A stretch of 64,000 bases of DNA from Unio delphinus (Eukaryota; Mollusca; Bivalvia; Unionida; Unionidae): the NCBI GenBank assembly GCA_029339505.1, contig JAQISU010001239.1, positions 9,741,001 to 9,805,000 of the forward strand, given 5' to 3'. A model generated the notes under the pieces. It saw only the letters and a list, made by a program, of their open reading frames with translations. It made no database searches and was not told the DNA's origin. Both the position numbers and the translations under genes were made by a program. How positions within the stretch are numbered: the stretch's first letter is position 1; the number at the start of each line of letters is the position of its first letter. This document shows positions 53,985 to 64,000 of the stretch, in pieces.

Positions 53985-56900
53985 ATGGAGGAGTTCGGGA
54001 GATTATCGAAAATTACGCATTCGAAAACTGTTGAATTTAATCTTGATAGAGTCTCCACTGATGTATCAAAGAGTCTAATAAGTGATAGAAGCATGTTGGG
54101 TAGAATCCGTGATTGTTTGAATGAATTCAAGCGCGATAGAGCATCCCACTGTTGGTCAACATTTCGAATTGATGGTAGTGTTGATGCTACCATGAACGAC
54201 GAAAAAGAAGCAGTGATAATCTCACATCTTGACAAGAAAAAGTATTTTTTTAGAGTGAAATTCATTATCCGCTCAGAAACGGGGAATTGGATTATACGCA
54301 ACAAATTTGAACCCTTCCAGAAAAATAAGAGAACTGTCACTCTGAGTCAGGATTCCAAACCAGGAACTCTGACTGGAATTGACAAACCGTATTACGAGAG
54401 ATCCTATCCTGTAACAGCAGTTATTTATGGGATCTCTCCGATAAATGATAAACCGAGTATTGAAAAAATAAAACCCATGAAATATTCGTCAAGAATAAAT
54501 TGTGTAGCAGAACGAATAATAGAACATTTTACAAATGCGTTGCGTGGAAACAAATTGACAATTCAAGATATAGCCAAATTAGAAACATTAAGATTTCCAA
54601 TAATCTTTATGACGGTAACAGGAGAGGTATTACACGACTCGAAATATAAATCAAAAGGAGCTCCAATCAAAATTATTGACCATAATGAACACGCTTGGAC
54701 ACCTACTGTAACAATATTTCCACAGGATAGAACCATAAAATATTACACAGGAAATTTATTTGATTTTATTTACGAGGTAAATAGAAACGATCCTGTGTCA
54801 GTGTAGTTACTTCACAGTTTTGAAGACGAAGAGGGTAAAGTTGATCAATTTTAAGACCCAATGGCGAATTATACCGTACTGAAGCCCTCCACAACGAGAT
54901 GAAAAACTAGCTAGTGGTTTTTCAACGGATTACGACGAACAATTATTAATAAACTGTTTTACAATTCCGTCAGTTGCAGCTCATTTCACGAGAAAGAGAA
55001 ATCTATGGAAACCAACACGCGCAAAATTTCTCTCAGATATCGAATCAAGCTGCGTGGATTATGGTCATGGTGGATTATGGAATACAAAATACGACCTTGA
55101 AAACATCATTTCGGTTGATATGATTGCGTGTTATCCAGGGAGTTTTCTTGGATATGGAGAGTGTTCTGAGTACTTCAAAAGATTTGGACATCCCACACAT
55201 GAGATGACCCATGTTGCGATTAATGGACCACTGCCTGATTTTGATTGAACCGGATTCGCTCGTGTGGTATCATTTGAATTGGCTAAAGGACTTCATCCGT
55301 GTTGTTATGTTTGGTTTGGTAGACACATCTCTGAAAAACACTGGATGCCAATATTGTTATTATGGTATATGATTGATTCTAAGATGCTGATATCGCTGAT
55401 TGTCAGTGAAGCAATTATATCATATCGGAAACAAACTGAAGTCTGGTTACCACAACCCAATAGTCTACATAGGATAATCACCGAAGACAAAAAACAATTC
55501 CCCGATCTCGACGAAGAATATATCGTGAAATGGTCCAAAGAAATCTTTGAAGTTAGAAATAAACACGCAAAAGATCTCGGTAGAAGAATAATTGGTAAGT
55601 TCACACAGGGTGAAAAATACGACCACAAACGATATTCTTCGCGGTTGATTATAGATGATACTGAATACGATTTTATAATCGCAGATGTAACATCTAGGGG
55701 TATATACATCGATCCTAAAGACGCTTTCTTATCCGATGGAACCAAATTAGGTACAATTGTTACTTACACAAATGGAGAAAATCCTCAATATACGTGCTTA
55801 AGGTCGTATATGCTGGCTTATGCTTCTATTAATTTACTTTCGATGATAAATAGATTTCCTGACACCGCAATTAGAGTAGCCACTGATTCATTTTATATAG
55901 ACGTAAAATATAAAGCAGCAGTGGTTGAATTCACTAATTCAGACGAGAGTTGGGGATCACGGAGAATTAAAAAGGAAATACTGCGTGATTACTGCAAATC
56001 AGCAGATGTTACGATTGAAAACAATTACTTGAAAAATAATCAGATATCAGAACTACCTAATGCACCGTCGTGTTCCGATCCAATATGTAGATATAAAACC
56101 AGTTACTTAAACGGCTGTGGTGGGTCAGGGAAGAAGACTCGTACGATTGAATTTTTTTGAGGGAAATCAAATGTGATTGTGCTAACACCGACACATAGAC
56201 TTGCAAGAGATATGAAACAGCTAGGATTAATGCTTGCACTTATCATAGTTTCTTTCGATGGAAAGGTGACGAATGGACTCCTGATCGAATGGGCGAGAAA
56301 TATATTTCTGAAATCATCATTTGCGATGAGATATGCACATTATTGTTAGATGTATTACAAAGGTTTCATGATTGGCTATTGCTAGCAAATACAAAAGTGA
56401 TAATATGTGGCGATCATGGTCAACCACCACCATTTGTCGGTTTGTCTCCAGATGATTGGCTAAAGACTTTTGTACACTATTAAGAGGAAATTAATACCGA
56501 TCATAGAGCACTTAATAATGAATTACACGAGTTCAAGAAACTAATCAGATTACAACCGGATAGAACCCAGTGTGAAATAACACGTGATATAATTTCGGAA
56601 ACCCCATTAAATGATCTCTGGGAAGCGTGGAGACCAAATGATTTGATAGTGGCAAGTAGAAAGATAATCAGAGATACACTTCAAATGAAGTTATTTAACA
56701 CGCATAAAGAAAAATTTGCAACACTTCCAGTGTCGCTGTGTTATAGACCCAAGGATACACGAAGACAAAATATCGAAGTTGATATTCCAGGCCTGACAGA
56801 AAAGCAGATTCTCGTGTTAAATGATATTGTGTTAGTTGATATCAATGTCGTCGAAGATGCATTGAATGCGGATAAATCCCCATGGAAGCTAGGATACGCA

Positions 56901-57347
56901 GCGACGATACATTCTTCGCAGGGGATGACTATATCCGATACAGTTGTTTGGATCATAGATAATCGCATTGAGTGGTCGAATTTAGTTTATGTTGCGGTGT
57001 CCAGAGTACGAAGAATAAATCAACTTCGAAGAGTTGTTTTAGACTATAATGACACTACAGCAAGTGAAATTGTCAGCGATGACATAATCAGAAGAAAAAA
57101 GTCTCTGGTTATAAACAACAGGACAAAAAATAACAGAAAATTTGCTATTGGCGCCGAATTTATAATCAAACTGAAACAACAACAGAATAATCACTGCGCG
57201 AGTTGTAATTGTATAATGCGTTGGTGTTGGTCGGATAAAGACCCCAGCCAATTTACCGTAGACAGAAAAACTAGCAGCCTTGGTCATACCAGAGATAATG
57301 TGATGTTGACTTGTGTTGAGTGCAACAGACGCAGAGGTGTTAGTTAA
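53985..57347 (+). pseudogene. Element B polymerase-helicase-HNH fusion, decayed
   Basis: About 1,120 codons from ATG 53985 to stop 57347. The N-terminus (MEEFGRLSKITHSK) has a single motif in place of the repeats of element A. Polymerase motifs A (ISVDMIACYPGSFLGYGE) and C (IRVATDS) are visible, then the helicase (Walker A altered to GCGGSGKKT; GDHGQPPPFVG; TIHSSQGMTI; VYVAVSRVR) and the C-terminal HNH (CASCNCIM, QFTVDRK). Stops occur at 54804-54806, 55246 and 56158, among others. The polymerase-to-helicase junction (about 55500) and the helicase-to-HNH junction (about 57110) are both read through in frame, the main evidence for the triple fusion. Confidence 0.85.
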
Positions 57348-57384
57348 GACGAAGCGGCGGTAATTGAGTATCATCGGATATCAC

Positions 57385-58283
57385 TTATAGTTGTTCACGA
57401 GTAAACCCACGCTGAGGAGCAGTTGAATCCAACCTATAGACTGGCGGTCTACCCGTAGATCGCGTTATGCTAGATATTTTATATGCAGTAACACTCCAAA
57501 TAGGATCAGTAGCTCTTTTTTTACCACCTTCGAGCTCTCCTGGTTCATATAAATATCTAACAGTCACATTGCCGAGTATTGGTTGTTTTGAAAAATCATT
57601 TTGTGGTTTTACGGGTATATACTTTTTTTAATTGGATTGTTAGGTTTCATATTAATTGTTCGAGTAATCTCATTATTCAGTGCGGTAATTACGCCTGGTA
57701 ATCTCTTGACCCATTCACGGGATCGTTTATCCTGAATATTTTCCTTGGTGTATTGATATCCAAATAACCACTCAGCAAGTGTCCGATTAAATCGTTCAAC
57801 AATTACCTGATCGCGACGTAATGCAGTATGTCCTCGTCTGATGGTGACATTATGATGCTTCATTATCGATAACACTGCACCCTGAAATTCCTTGCCAGGA
57901 TCAACTTTTAATAGATTTGGCCAATGCAGAGGACCTCGTCGATAAAACCTTTCAAACGCAGAAGCCACTTCAGTTGATGATTTTGTCTTTAGAGGTTCTG
58001 CTTGTTTGTATCGACTCGCCACATCAACTACGATTAGCGCATACTTGTAAACACCATCATGCGGCAGAAATAATATATCAGCTTGATGAACCTCATTAGG
58101 TGCGCTGACATCAAAATGCGAGAAGTTAATTTGTTTAGGCGGTGGTAGATAAATTTGCCATATCGCCCGTTTGGATAACCAGTCCGCTGCAGTTGTATTT
58201 TTCACCTTTGCGGTGCTAGCGAGTTTACTGAATGCTGACATACCCTTCCAGTATCCTCTTGGAGAATAATAAATAGATTCCAT
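57385..58283 (-). pseudogene. Element B integrase, one frameshift
   Basis: From ATG 58283 the frame runs through all three catalytic residues (HQADILFL, VDPGKEFQ, IVERFNRT) to 57609, then shifts at an A-rich run and continues 57567-57385 (YLYEPGELEGG, STAPQRGFTREQL). At the position where element A has a TGA, this copy has a Trp codon. Confidence 0.85.
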
Positions 58284-58299
58284 GATGTTATTAATTACC

Positions 58300-58651
58300 A
58301 GCACCCAACATCAATTTACTTTTCATCGCCGATTTTATCAACCATGAAGCCAATTTTTCATTGTAGGATTTATCAGTGATAGAATTCAACGCATGAATCA
58401 ATTTCACATCTGTGATATGTCTTTGTTGCAGATTACTGCTTTTATAAGCAACATTATGAGCATGACACGCCTTATCAATGGCGTCTATTGGGTTTACAGC
58501 GGATCAAGGTTGGATTTGATCATCGAGTCTGATATCGAGTCTGGTCCCGGGTCCACAATAACTATACCCTGGAAGATGTTTTTCTCCTGGATATTTCGCC
58601 CATGGTGTTCTTTGGAGTTTTACTAACTTGTCTGCAATATCACCTCCTCGT
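58300..58651 (-). pseudogene. Element B phospholipase A2 relic
   Basis: Frames on the - strand match the phospholipase of element A: TPWAKYPGEKHLPGYSYCGP and the metal-loop GPGT, then a premature stop near 58500. The catalytic His-Asp region (CHAHNVAY-like, with Asn in place of Asp) can be read near 58450-58470. The start lies beyond the homopolymer run at 58651-58666 with the same frame offset as in element A. Confidence 0.7.
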
Positions 58652-58655
58652 TTTT

Positions 58656-58814
58656 TTAAAAAAAAACATCTCCAGATTTCATAGAAACAAATCTAAAGTT
58701 TTTGGTACCACATTGTACACACTTACCAGCAAGTGCTGATCTGTTATTTTTAGTTGTAATCGTCAAGTCGTTTGTGCTGTTACGCTTCTTACATTTCACA
58801 CAATATAGATCCAT
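58656..58814 (-). CDS. Element B DUF5679-like zinc ribbon
   Basis: 52 residues: MDLYCVKCKKRNSTND, GKCVQCGTKNFRFVS, both CxxC pairs intact. The stop uses the start of the homopolymer run that leads to the phospholipase frame, as in element A. Confidence 0.7.
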   Translation of the reverse strand: MDLYCVKCKKRNSTNDLTITTKNNRSALAGKCVQCGTKNFRFVSMKSGDVFF

Positions 58815-58832
58815 AACAATACACTGAAATAC

Positions 58833-59055
58833 CAAAAGTGATCAGAGATTACTGCAATATTCTTGCTGTATTCAACGGAGTTGACACACATACACTACGA
58901 AATATTTGGCAAACTTAGTGCGGCGGTGATATGGATTATAATCTCTTTAGAAATTTCTTTAGTCACGCTCAGTCAGTCCCACATGGAATTATAACGATAA
59001 ATTTGCATGATCAATATATCGTATCGGACTTGATCAAATATTCGGTTGAAATCCT
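58833..59055 (+). pseudogene. Element B packaging ATPase, C-terminal remnant
   Basis: Encodes VIRDNCNILAVFNGVDTHTL-like and a later FRNFFSHAQSVPHGIITINL, matching the last third of the ATPase at 19865. Walker A and B are deleted; the deletion joins directly to sequence before the zinc ribbon gene. Confidence 0.8.
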
Positions 59056-59209
59056 AAAACGATTTTTACCCCCATATCAGCAGAGAACGCGACAACGACT
59101 TTGCGTCTCCAAGGAAAACTTTTTTTTTATTTTGGAGGAAGCCTTGGTGTTCCAAATAGACGCTTCTATAAAGTTTTCCGATTCGCTCCCCCCACCCCCC
59201 ACCCCGCTA
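59050..59209. repeat. Right TIR of element B
   Basis: Inverse of 45179-45333; the outermost 20 bases are replaced by a C-rich run (CTCCCCCCACCCCCCACCCC). Confidence 0.8.
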
Positions 59210-59288
59210 CTCGTCTCTTTAATCCAATTTTTTTATTATTGATTTTCAGCTGATTTATGAGCAGAAATGAGAAAAATATCCAAAAAAA

Positions 59289-59333
59289 AAAATAATCAAA
59301 AACAATGAGAGAATCGCTTGAGGTTTGACCCTC
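59289..59333. repeat. Outer inverted repeat arm, right
   Basis: Mirror of 45096-45140. Confidence 0.65.
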
Positions 59334-59903
59334 CAAAACTGCAAATCGACTGATTTTCTACTGTTTCTACTGAAAAATTGACTACAATCAGTACACAAAA
59401 CGGGAGATTTATTATTGAAATTTCATATTTTTCTGCAAAGTGCAAGACAGAAAAAACAGTTAAGTAAAAAACTATATTCATTTTTGAAATATTTTTTTTC
59501 TGATTCAGGGAATAAGGAACGCCTGCTACTTTTACTTTCAATGCTTCATGTATCACTGTTTCATTTTCACGATCTGACATAATCATTTTCAGTTGTCTCA
59601 CATATGTATTGATTGTTTTTTTTTATTTCATATTCATATTCATGAGATAATTTTGATCTTATTTTGTCGAAAAAGCGAATTTTTCAACGTCTGTATTTTT
59701 TTTACTGTTGCCAAAAATTGTAACATAACCTGTTAGATAATCTTAATCAATCAATTTTTGGCCAGTAATGTATATACACCTTCAACTTTTTTTTGCTGTA
59801 ATGATTCAAAATCACAAATACTTTTTTCAGGATCAAGATGAAGTTTTATACTGTCATGTTTTAATTTTTTAATTGCAGAAATAATTTAATGATATTTTTG
59901 TAG

Positions 59904-59963
<60 letters not shown>

Positions 59964-59997
59964 CTTTTTCAATTTAAACAAAATATTGCCTTAAAAT
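59334..59997. other. Between outer arm and polymerase relic, no gene seen
   Basis: AT-rich, with a TA microsatellite at about 59911-59960. An open frame on the - strand (59601-59296) has no recognisable content. Confidence 0.5.
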
Positions 59998-60480
59998 ATG
60001 GAAGAGTTTAAAAGATGATCTAAAATCAATTCTTCTAAAGTTAGAGTTGATTTTGACAGTCACCTGACTTACCGAGTTTATGGTTGCTGTGACAAATGAT
60101 CTGATTGAAAGTATCCATGGTGCCAAGAAAGAATTTTGCAACGATGGCGCATCTCATGTGTGGTCAACATTCAAAATGATACACAACATTGATGTTATCA
60201 ATGTTATGATGAAGGACCAACGAGCTCTGATGATTACTAATTATCTCGACAATTCAAGATATATTCTCAAAATGAAATTTATCGTATTTACAGAAACAAA
60301 GAATAATACAAGCATGACCCTATCCCTCATAGTGAAAAAATTGCTTATTGATTAAATATTCCAAACCAGGAATGTTAACCAGTATTGACAAACCATTTTA
60401 TGAAAAATATTTTTGGGATATATCTGCTGAATGATTTGTAGTTTCCATGGAGCCAAAATTTTGACCATATTTTAGAATTT
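59998..60480 (+). pseudogene. Relic polymerase N-terminus, separate element
   Basis: Begins ATG at 59998 with MEEFKR, a stop, then SKINSSK and VDFD, the N-terminal motif of the polymerase of element B. Later frames give DLIESIHGAKKEFCNDGASH, WSTFK and LKMKFIV, then LTSIDKPFYEK, matching the first 130 residues of the polymerase. It stops at about 60480 without further homology. It is more diverged than A and B. Confidence 0.75.
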
Positions 60481-60625
60481 GTGACACCTGTAATGTTGTT
60501 TATGTACAAAATTTATTATGACTGATGATATCCTTGACTGGTTATATGGGGCAGAGATATATCTATCTTTTGTTTCACATGTAGCTAATACAATTGTGCT
60601 TAAGTGATTAGTTTGTATTTTTCAG

Positions 60626-60879
60626 GCACAGATATCTACCAAATCATCATTGACGAGGCCGCCATGTGTACAGAGCCACAGTGTCTGGTGCCAATTATCG
60701 CAACCAAGGCAGAACAGGTTGTCCTTATAGGGGACCACAAACAGCTGCAACCAATCATCATGTGCAAAGAGGCTGCTGAACTAGGTCTTGAAAAGTCTTT
60801 GTTTGAGCGTTACGCCGAATCACAATACCGTGACAAAAACAACATACAGTATACACCTTTGGAAATTCAGTATCGCATG
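60626..60879 (+). CDS. Helicase exon with motifs II and III
   Basis: Flanked by TTTTCAG and GTATGT, phase 1 to phase 0. It encodes IYQIIIDEAAMCTEPQCLVP (motif II, DEAA), VVLIGDHKQLQPIIMCKEAA (motif III) and ends LEIQYRM (start of motif IV). These are the UPF1-like ATP-hydrolysis signatures. The exon is intact. Confidence 0.93.
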
Positions 60880-63093
60880 GTATGTCTGCAAAGCCTAAAA
60901 ATATCAACTAATATTGTTTGGCTGGTTTGAATTTATGCTTGGCATTTTGAACACAAATAGTATGCAATGATAGCTAGGTGTTTCACAGTCCATATTGTTA
61001 CGTGTTTAGATGGACAAAGTCACGTGATGAAGTCAGTTTTAAATTTATGAAAGTCAATGATCAACGAGCACAAGTAATTTCCAGATAAATAACACAATAC
61101 ATTCCTCTTGAACCAAACGAATTGAAATAATTTACCGCACAAGGTAATATATAACTCAGACAATAACACATCTTTGTATTCTAAAGCCTAGACTACTACT
61201 GAACTGTTCTCTCCCAAACAATAATTTAAATACCTGTTTTACGTAAACAGAAAGAAGTCACGTGATTTTCTAGAAGCTCTTAGAACGAAATCACGTTCAC
61301 AAAGTCACGTACTTACCATATGAGACTCAGTTATGTCCTTGGAATCAGCCATTCATTTTAGAAGCCTGTTTATCAGCCTTGAAACAAGGCCAGAAATGAG
61401 GTTAACATCTAGTGTTTACTTGTAAAGTATATAGGTCATCCATTTCTAGAAAATCTCTCCCAATGAACGAATTTTAAATCCAAAATGTCAAATTTGAATC
61501 TGACAAACAAAAATAAATGATTTAAATCAAATATACGTGACAATATATTACTTTTGAATATTTTGATACATAGATAGTACCCATATGCAATGGAATAATA
61601 ACAATATAGTTTTTATTGTTGAGCCCATTTTAGTGGGAAGCAAGACAAAGAAATTGCTATTTTGGTGATAGCATGACCATCAACAATTATTTAAATATTT
61701 GAAGTTTTTCATTTGCATATATTTCTTACATCCTTTTATAGATTCTTATCATTGATCATGGGCTGAAAATGCATGATGACTTAACCATCTTGTTTTCTGT
61801 CTTACTTGCTCTAAATAACACTCATTATTGACACTTAATGAGAAATAATAAGCGCAGAGTCATCATTCCACAACAACATTATTAATGAGCACATAACTCC
61901 TCCCAGAAAATTTTGAACTTAGTCATGAACTGACATAACTTTCAACTAAAAAATGGCATTTTGGTCGACTCTAAATTGAATTTTGGAGTCATATTGTGAA
62001 TGAATGGTCATTGCAACAACTTTTCATTTGATCTGGAATGAATAGATTTTGGTATTTTTGGAATGTGGGAAAAATAAGAAGTTTTTAAATTGAATTATCA
62101 AAAAGATGCTATGGAATTTAATGTTTATTTCATTTTGAGTGCAGTAAGGAGGATGTAATTGCACTTGGAATACATGTATAGTCAACATTACAGTTCAATT
62201 TCAAAATAAAACTTGAGAAAACACAACATGGCTCATGTAATTTGGATTTGCAGAAATAAGAATTCAAAGAACATTTTGATGAAATTTAGGATGTAAAACC
62301 GTAAGTATATTTCTTGCCATTCTTATTACCTGAGCTAAAGAAGACAGTTTATACATTGTCACTTGCATGTTATTCGAAGTTCCCTGTCTGGCATCTATAA
62401 CTAGCCTAAATGCAAAACATTGTATCAAAAAAGTTGCTAAAGCATCTAGTATGTGGCAGTCCATGAAACATCTCGTTTAGTTCATTCAGAAACAAATTGA
62501 ATCAACCAAAACGTAAAATGTCTGCTATGAGAGTGTACATGATTTTTTTTTTTACAAAGTAGTTCCTAATGCACTACTGGGCACATGTGAGTTGAATATG
62601 AAGTTGAGCATGAGTGCAGTCTCATGAAATACTGAATGATTCTGTCCATGTAAAGTTAACAGAGAAAAAAAATGAGCATATAATAATTATTGGTTATAAC
62701 ATAATATTTTGGTTTATTAATAAAACTCACATCATCCTCATATTTATTTTTAACAAGGCAAAAATTTATTTACCATTGCCTTTATCATGTAAACCTACTA
62801 AGCTGTTGTTATTTAGTCACTAACACAAGCCTTACATAATTTAAATTTAGAAAACTTATAATTTTCCTTTATCTAATTTCACAAAAAAATGTTTATTTGA
62901 CATTTTTTAATTTGCAATTGTGATCTTTCCACCAAAATTGTGATATCAAATACAAAGCTATAATTTGATTTATAGTGATTGGCACTTGCTTTTTTAAAGT
63001 TCTCTTTTTACACTACATAAATTGTTCAGATCATAGGACATTAAAAGCTTTACTGCATGTATCTAGTGAATATATATTTTATTTTATATCTAG
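60880..63093. other. Intron, no gene seen
   Basis: AT-rich host intron. Several GTCACGTGA-like boxes occur at 61015-61310 without other structure. No coding or mobile element signature. Confidence 0.6.
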
Positions 63094-63342
63094 CACCCAC
63101 GGATTTGTGATTTTCCTTCAAAAGAGTTTTATGATAACAAGTTGATAACAGCACGAGTTAATTATTGGAAAGAAGGCTATAAAAGGAAAGGTCAGTGGAT
63201 TAGCTGTCCACTGAAAATGTGGCCTCATAAAAACTATACTCATGTCTTTTGCCACATAGTTGGTCAGGAAGAAGTGTTGACTATTTCAACAGAGGAAGGC
63301 AATGAATATTCAAGAAGCAACATGGAAGAAGTCAAACAGGTG
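63094..63342 (+). CDS. Helicase exon, motif IV onward
   Basis: Flanked by ATATCTAG and GTAAGT, phase 0 both sides. It encodes HPRICDFPSKEFYDNKLITA, which completes the QYRMHP signature of UPF1-family helicases, then a lineage-specific region and EEGNEYSRSNMEEVKQV. Confidence 0.9.
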
Positions 63343-63960
63343 GTAAGTAGGCTGCCATCAATTTGTTTTGAATCCTTTTAGTTTCTGTACTTGGAACATT
63401 TATTATATATCTGATGTATTTTATATTTAAGAAAAGTCATTCAGGTGCATGTACTTTCAGTTCAATTCACTTGTTCTATAATTTCTGTTTTAAACAGATA
63501 ATTTTTTTTCTGTCTTAGTTGACAACTAATGTTTTTCTATCAGTGATGATGTTTTGGGCTTTTGCCACTCTACATGGCAGCACATATGTTTGGTAAATAT
63601 TCGTACCTTGAAAATACTGCCTATTCTAACCTTACAATTGGGCTTTGTCTTCTAAAGTATTTACTAAATCTCATACATAATTTACATAGTTTCTTTTACT
63701 CACATCCTATAAAACTTTGAATCAGAGCAAATTATAGATATAGAGCTTATAAAGGACTTTTCTAGGTCACATTATTCACTTAGAAATAAATATATTTGAT
63801 TTAAAGTTGCAGTAGTTCTTTAATAATTAGTCAGTTAAACATCACTTGGCAACAAAAAACCCTGAAGATGCAGTTCTTAAAGAAATTTTAAGGTCTGAAA
63901 TTGTGTGTCCAATATTAAGTTCTTTTCCCACATAATTGTAATCTTTTCTTACCTTGTAAG
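63343..63960. other. Intron, no gene seen
   Basis: Short phase-0 intron, AT-rich, ending TTGTAAG. Confidence 0.6.
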
Positions 63961-64000
63961 GTGAAAGTGTTTTCCCATATGGTGGAGTCTGAGAAGGTGA
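63961..64000 (+). CDS. Helicase exon, cut by the window end
   Basis: After the AG at 63959-63960 the phase-0 frame reads VKVFSHMVESEKV, which follows NMEEVKQV well and fits the helix before helicase motif V. The rest is outside the window. Confidence 0.6.
   Translation, partial: MKVFSHMVESEKV

Larger units (their letters stand above)
45179..59209. mobile_element. Element B: decayed Polinton, inverted relative to A
   Basis: About 14 kb with inverted ends: AGCAGCAGGGAGG at 45179 and a degraded inverse near 59190-59209. The gene order is that of element A read backwards: penton, membrane protein, fibre tip, pX-like, capsid, minor virion, coiled-coil, small unknown, HNH, Cys-rich (all -), polymerase-helicase-HNH (+), integrase, phospholipase, zinc ribbon (-) and an ATPase remnant (+). 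Stops and deletions are widespread. It lies in the host intron before the DEAA-encoding exon. Protein differences from A are large enough to be a different subfamily. Confidence 0.9.

Noticed and set aside
59296..59601. 101-residue frame on the - strand beside element B
   Set aside because: No counterpart in element A, and it overlaps the outer inverted repeat arm.

Overview
The window looks like nuclear DNA of an invertebrate animal, probably a lophotrochozoan and perhaps a bivalve mollusc. It is AT-rich, has GT-AG introns of kilobases, carries a relic non-LTR retrotransposon and minisatellites, and contains a tRNA-derived SINE whose tail (GGCGTTAAACC followed by AAACAAAC repeats) resembles molluscan SINEs. 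The species assignment is inference.

Host layer (+ strand, the whole window): one large gene is spread over at least 12 exons (561-786, 7446-7570, 9355-9480, 9912-9972, 11844-15546, 16892-16977, 19303-19446, 37332-37469, 40721-41089, 60626-60879, 63094-63342 and 63961 to beyond the end). It encodes an RNB-type 3'-5' exoribonuclease followed by a UPF1-like superfamily 1 helicase, most like HELZ2-type proteins. The 3.7-kb exon holds the whole RNB domain. Exon phases match at every junction from 7446 onward.

Element A (19598-35488, 15.9 kb) sits in the intron that splits the helicase Walker A motif. It is a nearly complete Polinton/Maverick (adintovirus-like) element with identical 229-bp terminal inverted repeats (TIRs) and a 5-bp target duplication. 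It carries a packaging ATPase (-), a DUF5679-like zinc ribbon (+), a parvovirus-like phospholipase A2 (+), a retroviral-type integrase (+), a family B DNA polymerase fused to an SF1 helicase and an HNH domain (-), a Cys-rich protein, a NUMOD/HNH endonuclease, a small unknown protein, and a virion block: coiled-coil protein, minor virion protein, major capsid protein, pX-like protein, adenain-like protease, repeat-rich fibre-like protein, membrane protein and penton-like protein. Replication, packaging and integration genes are at the left, virion genes at the right. Six lesions interrupt its genes although its TIRs are identical.

Element B (about 45179-59209, 14 kb) is an older relative in the opposite orientation, in a later intron of the same host gene. 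It keeps the gene order, but has many stops and has lost the protease, the fibre shaft and the ATPase nucleotide-binding core. A SINE with a 13-bp target duplication interrupts its penton gene. Still older relics flank it: a penton fragment (44285-44607) and a polymerase N-terminus (59998-60480).

Comparing copies gives the main points of interest: a PolB-helicase-HNH triple fusion, amplification of a polymerase N-terminal motif in A, a preserved frame offset between zinc ribbon and phospholipase across a homopolymer run, overlapping membrane-protein and penton genes, and a repeated AATTGAAA...GATTT motif before virion genes. Elsewhere, introns contain minisatellites (60-, 42-, 46-, 47- and 18-bp units), a MITE-like repeat and microsatellites.
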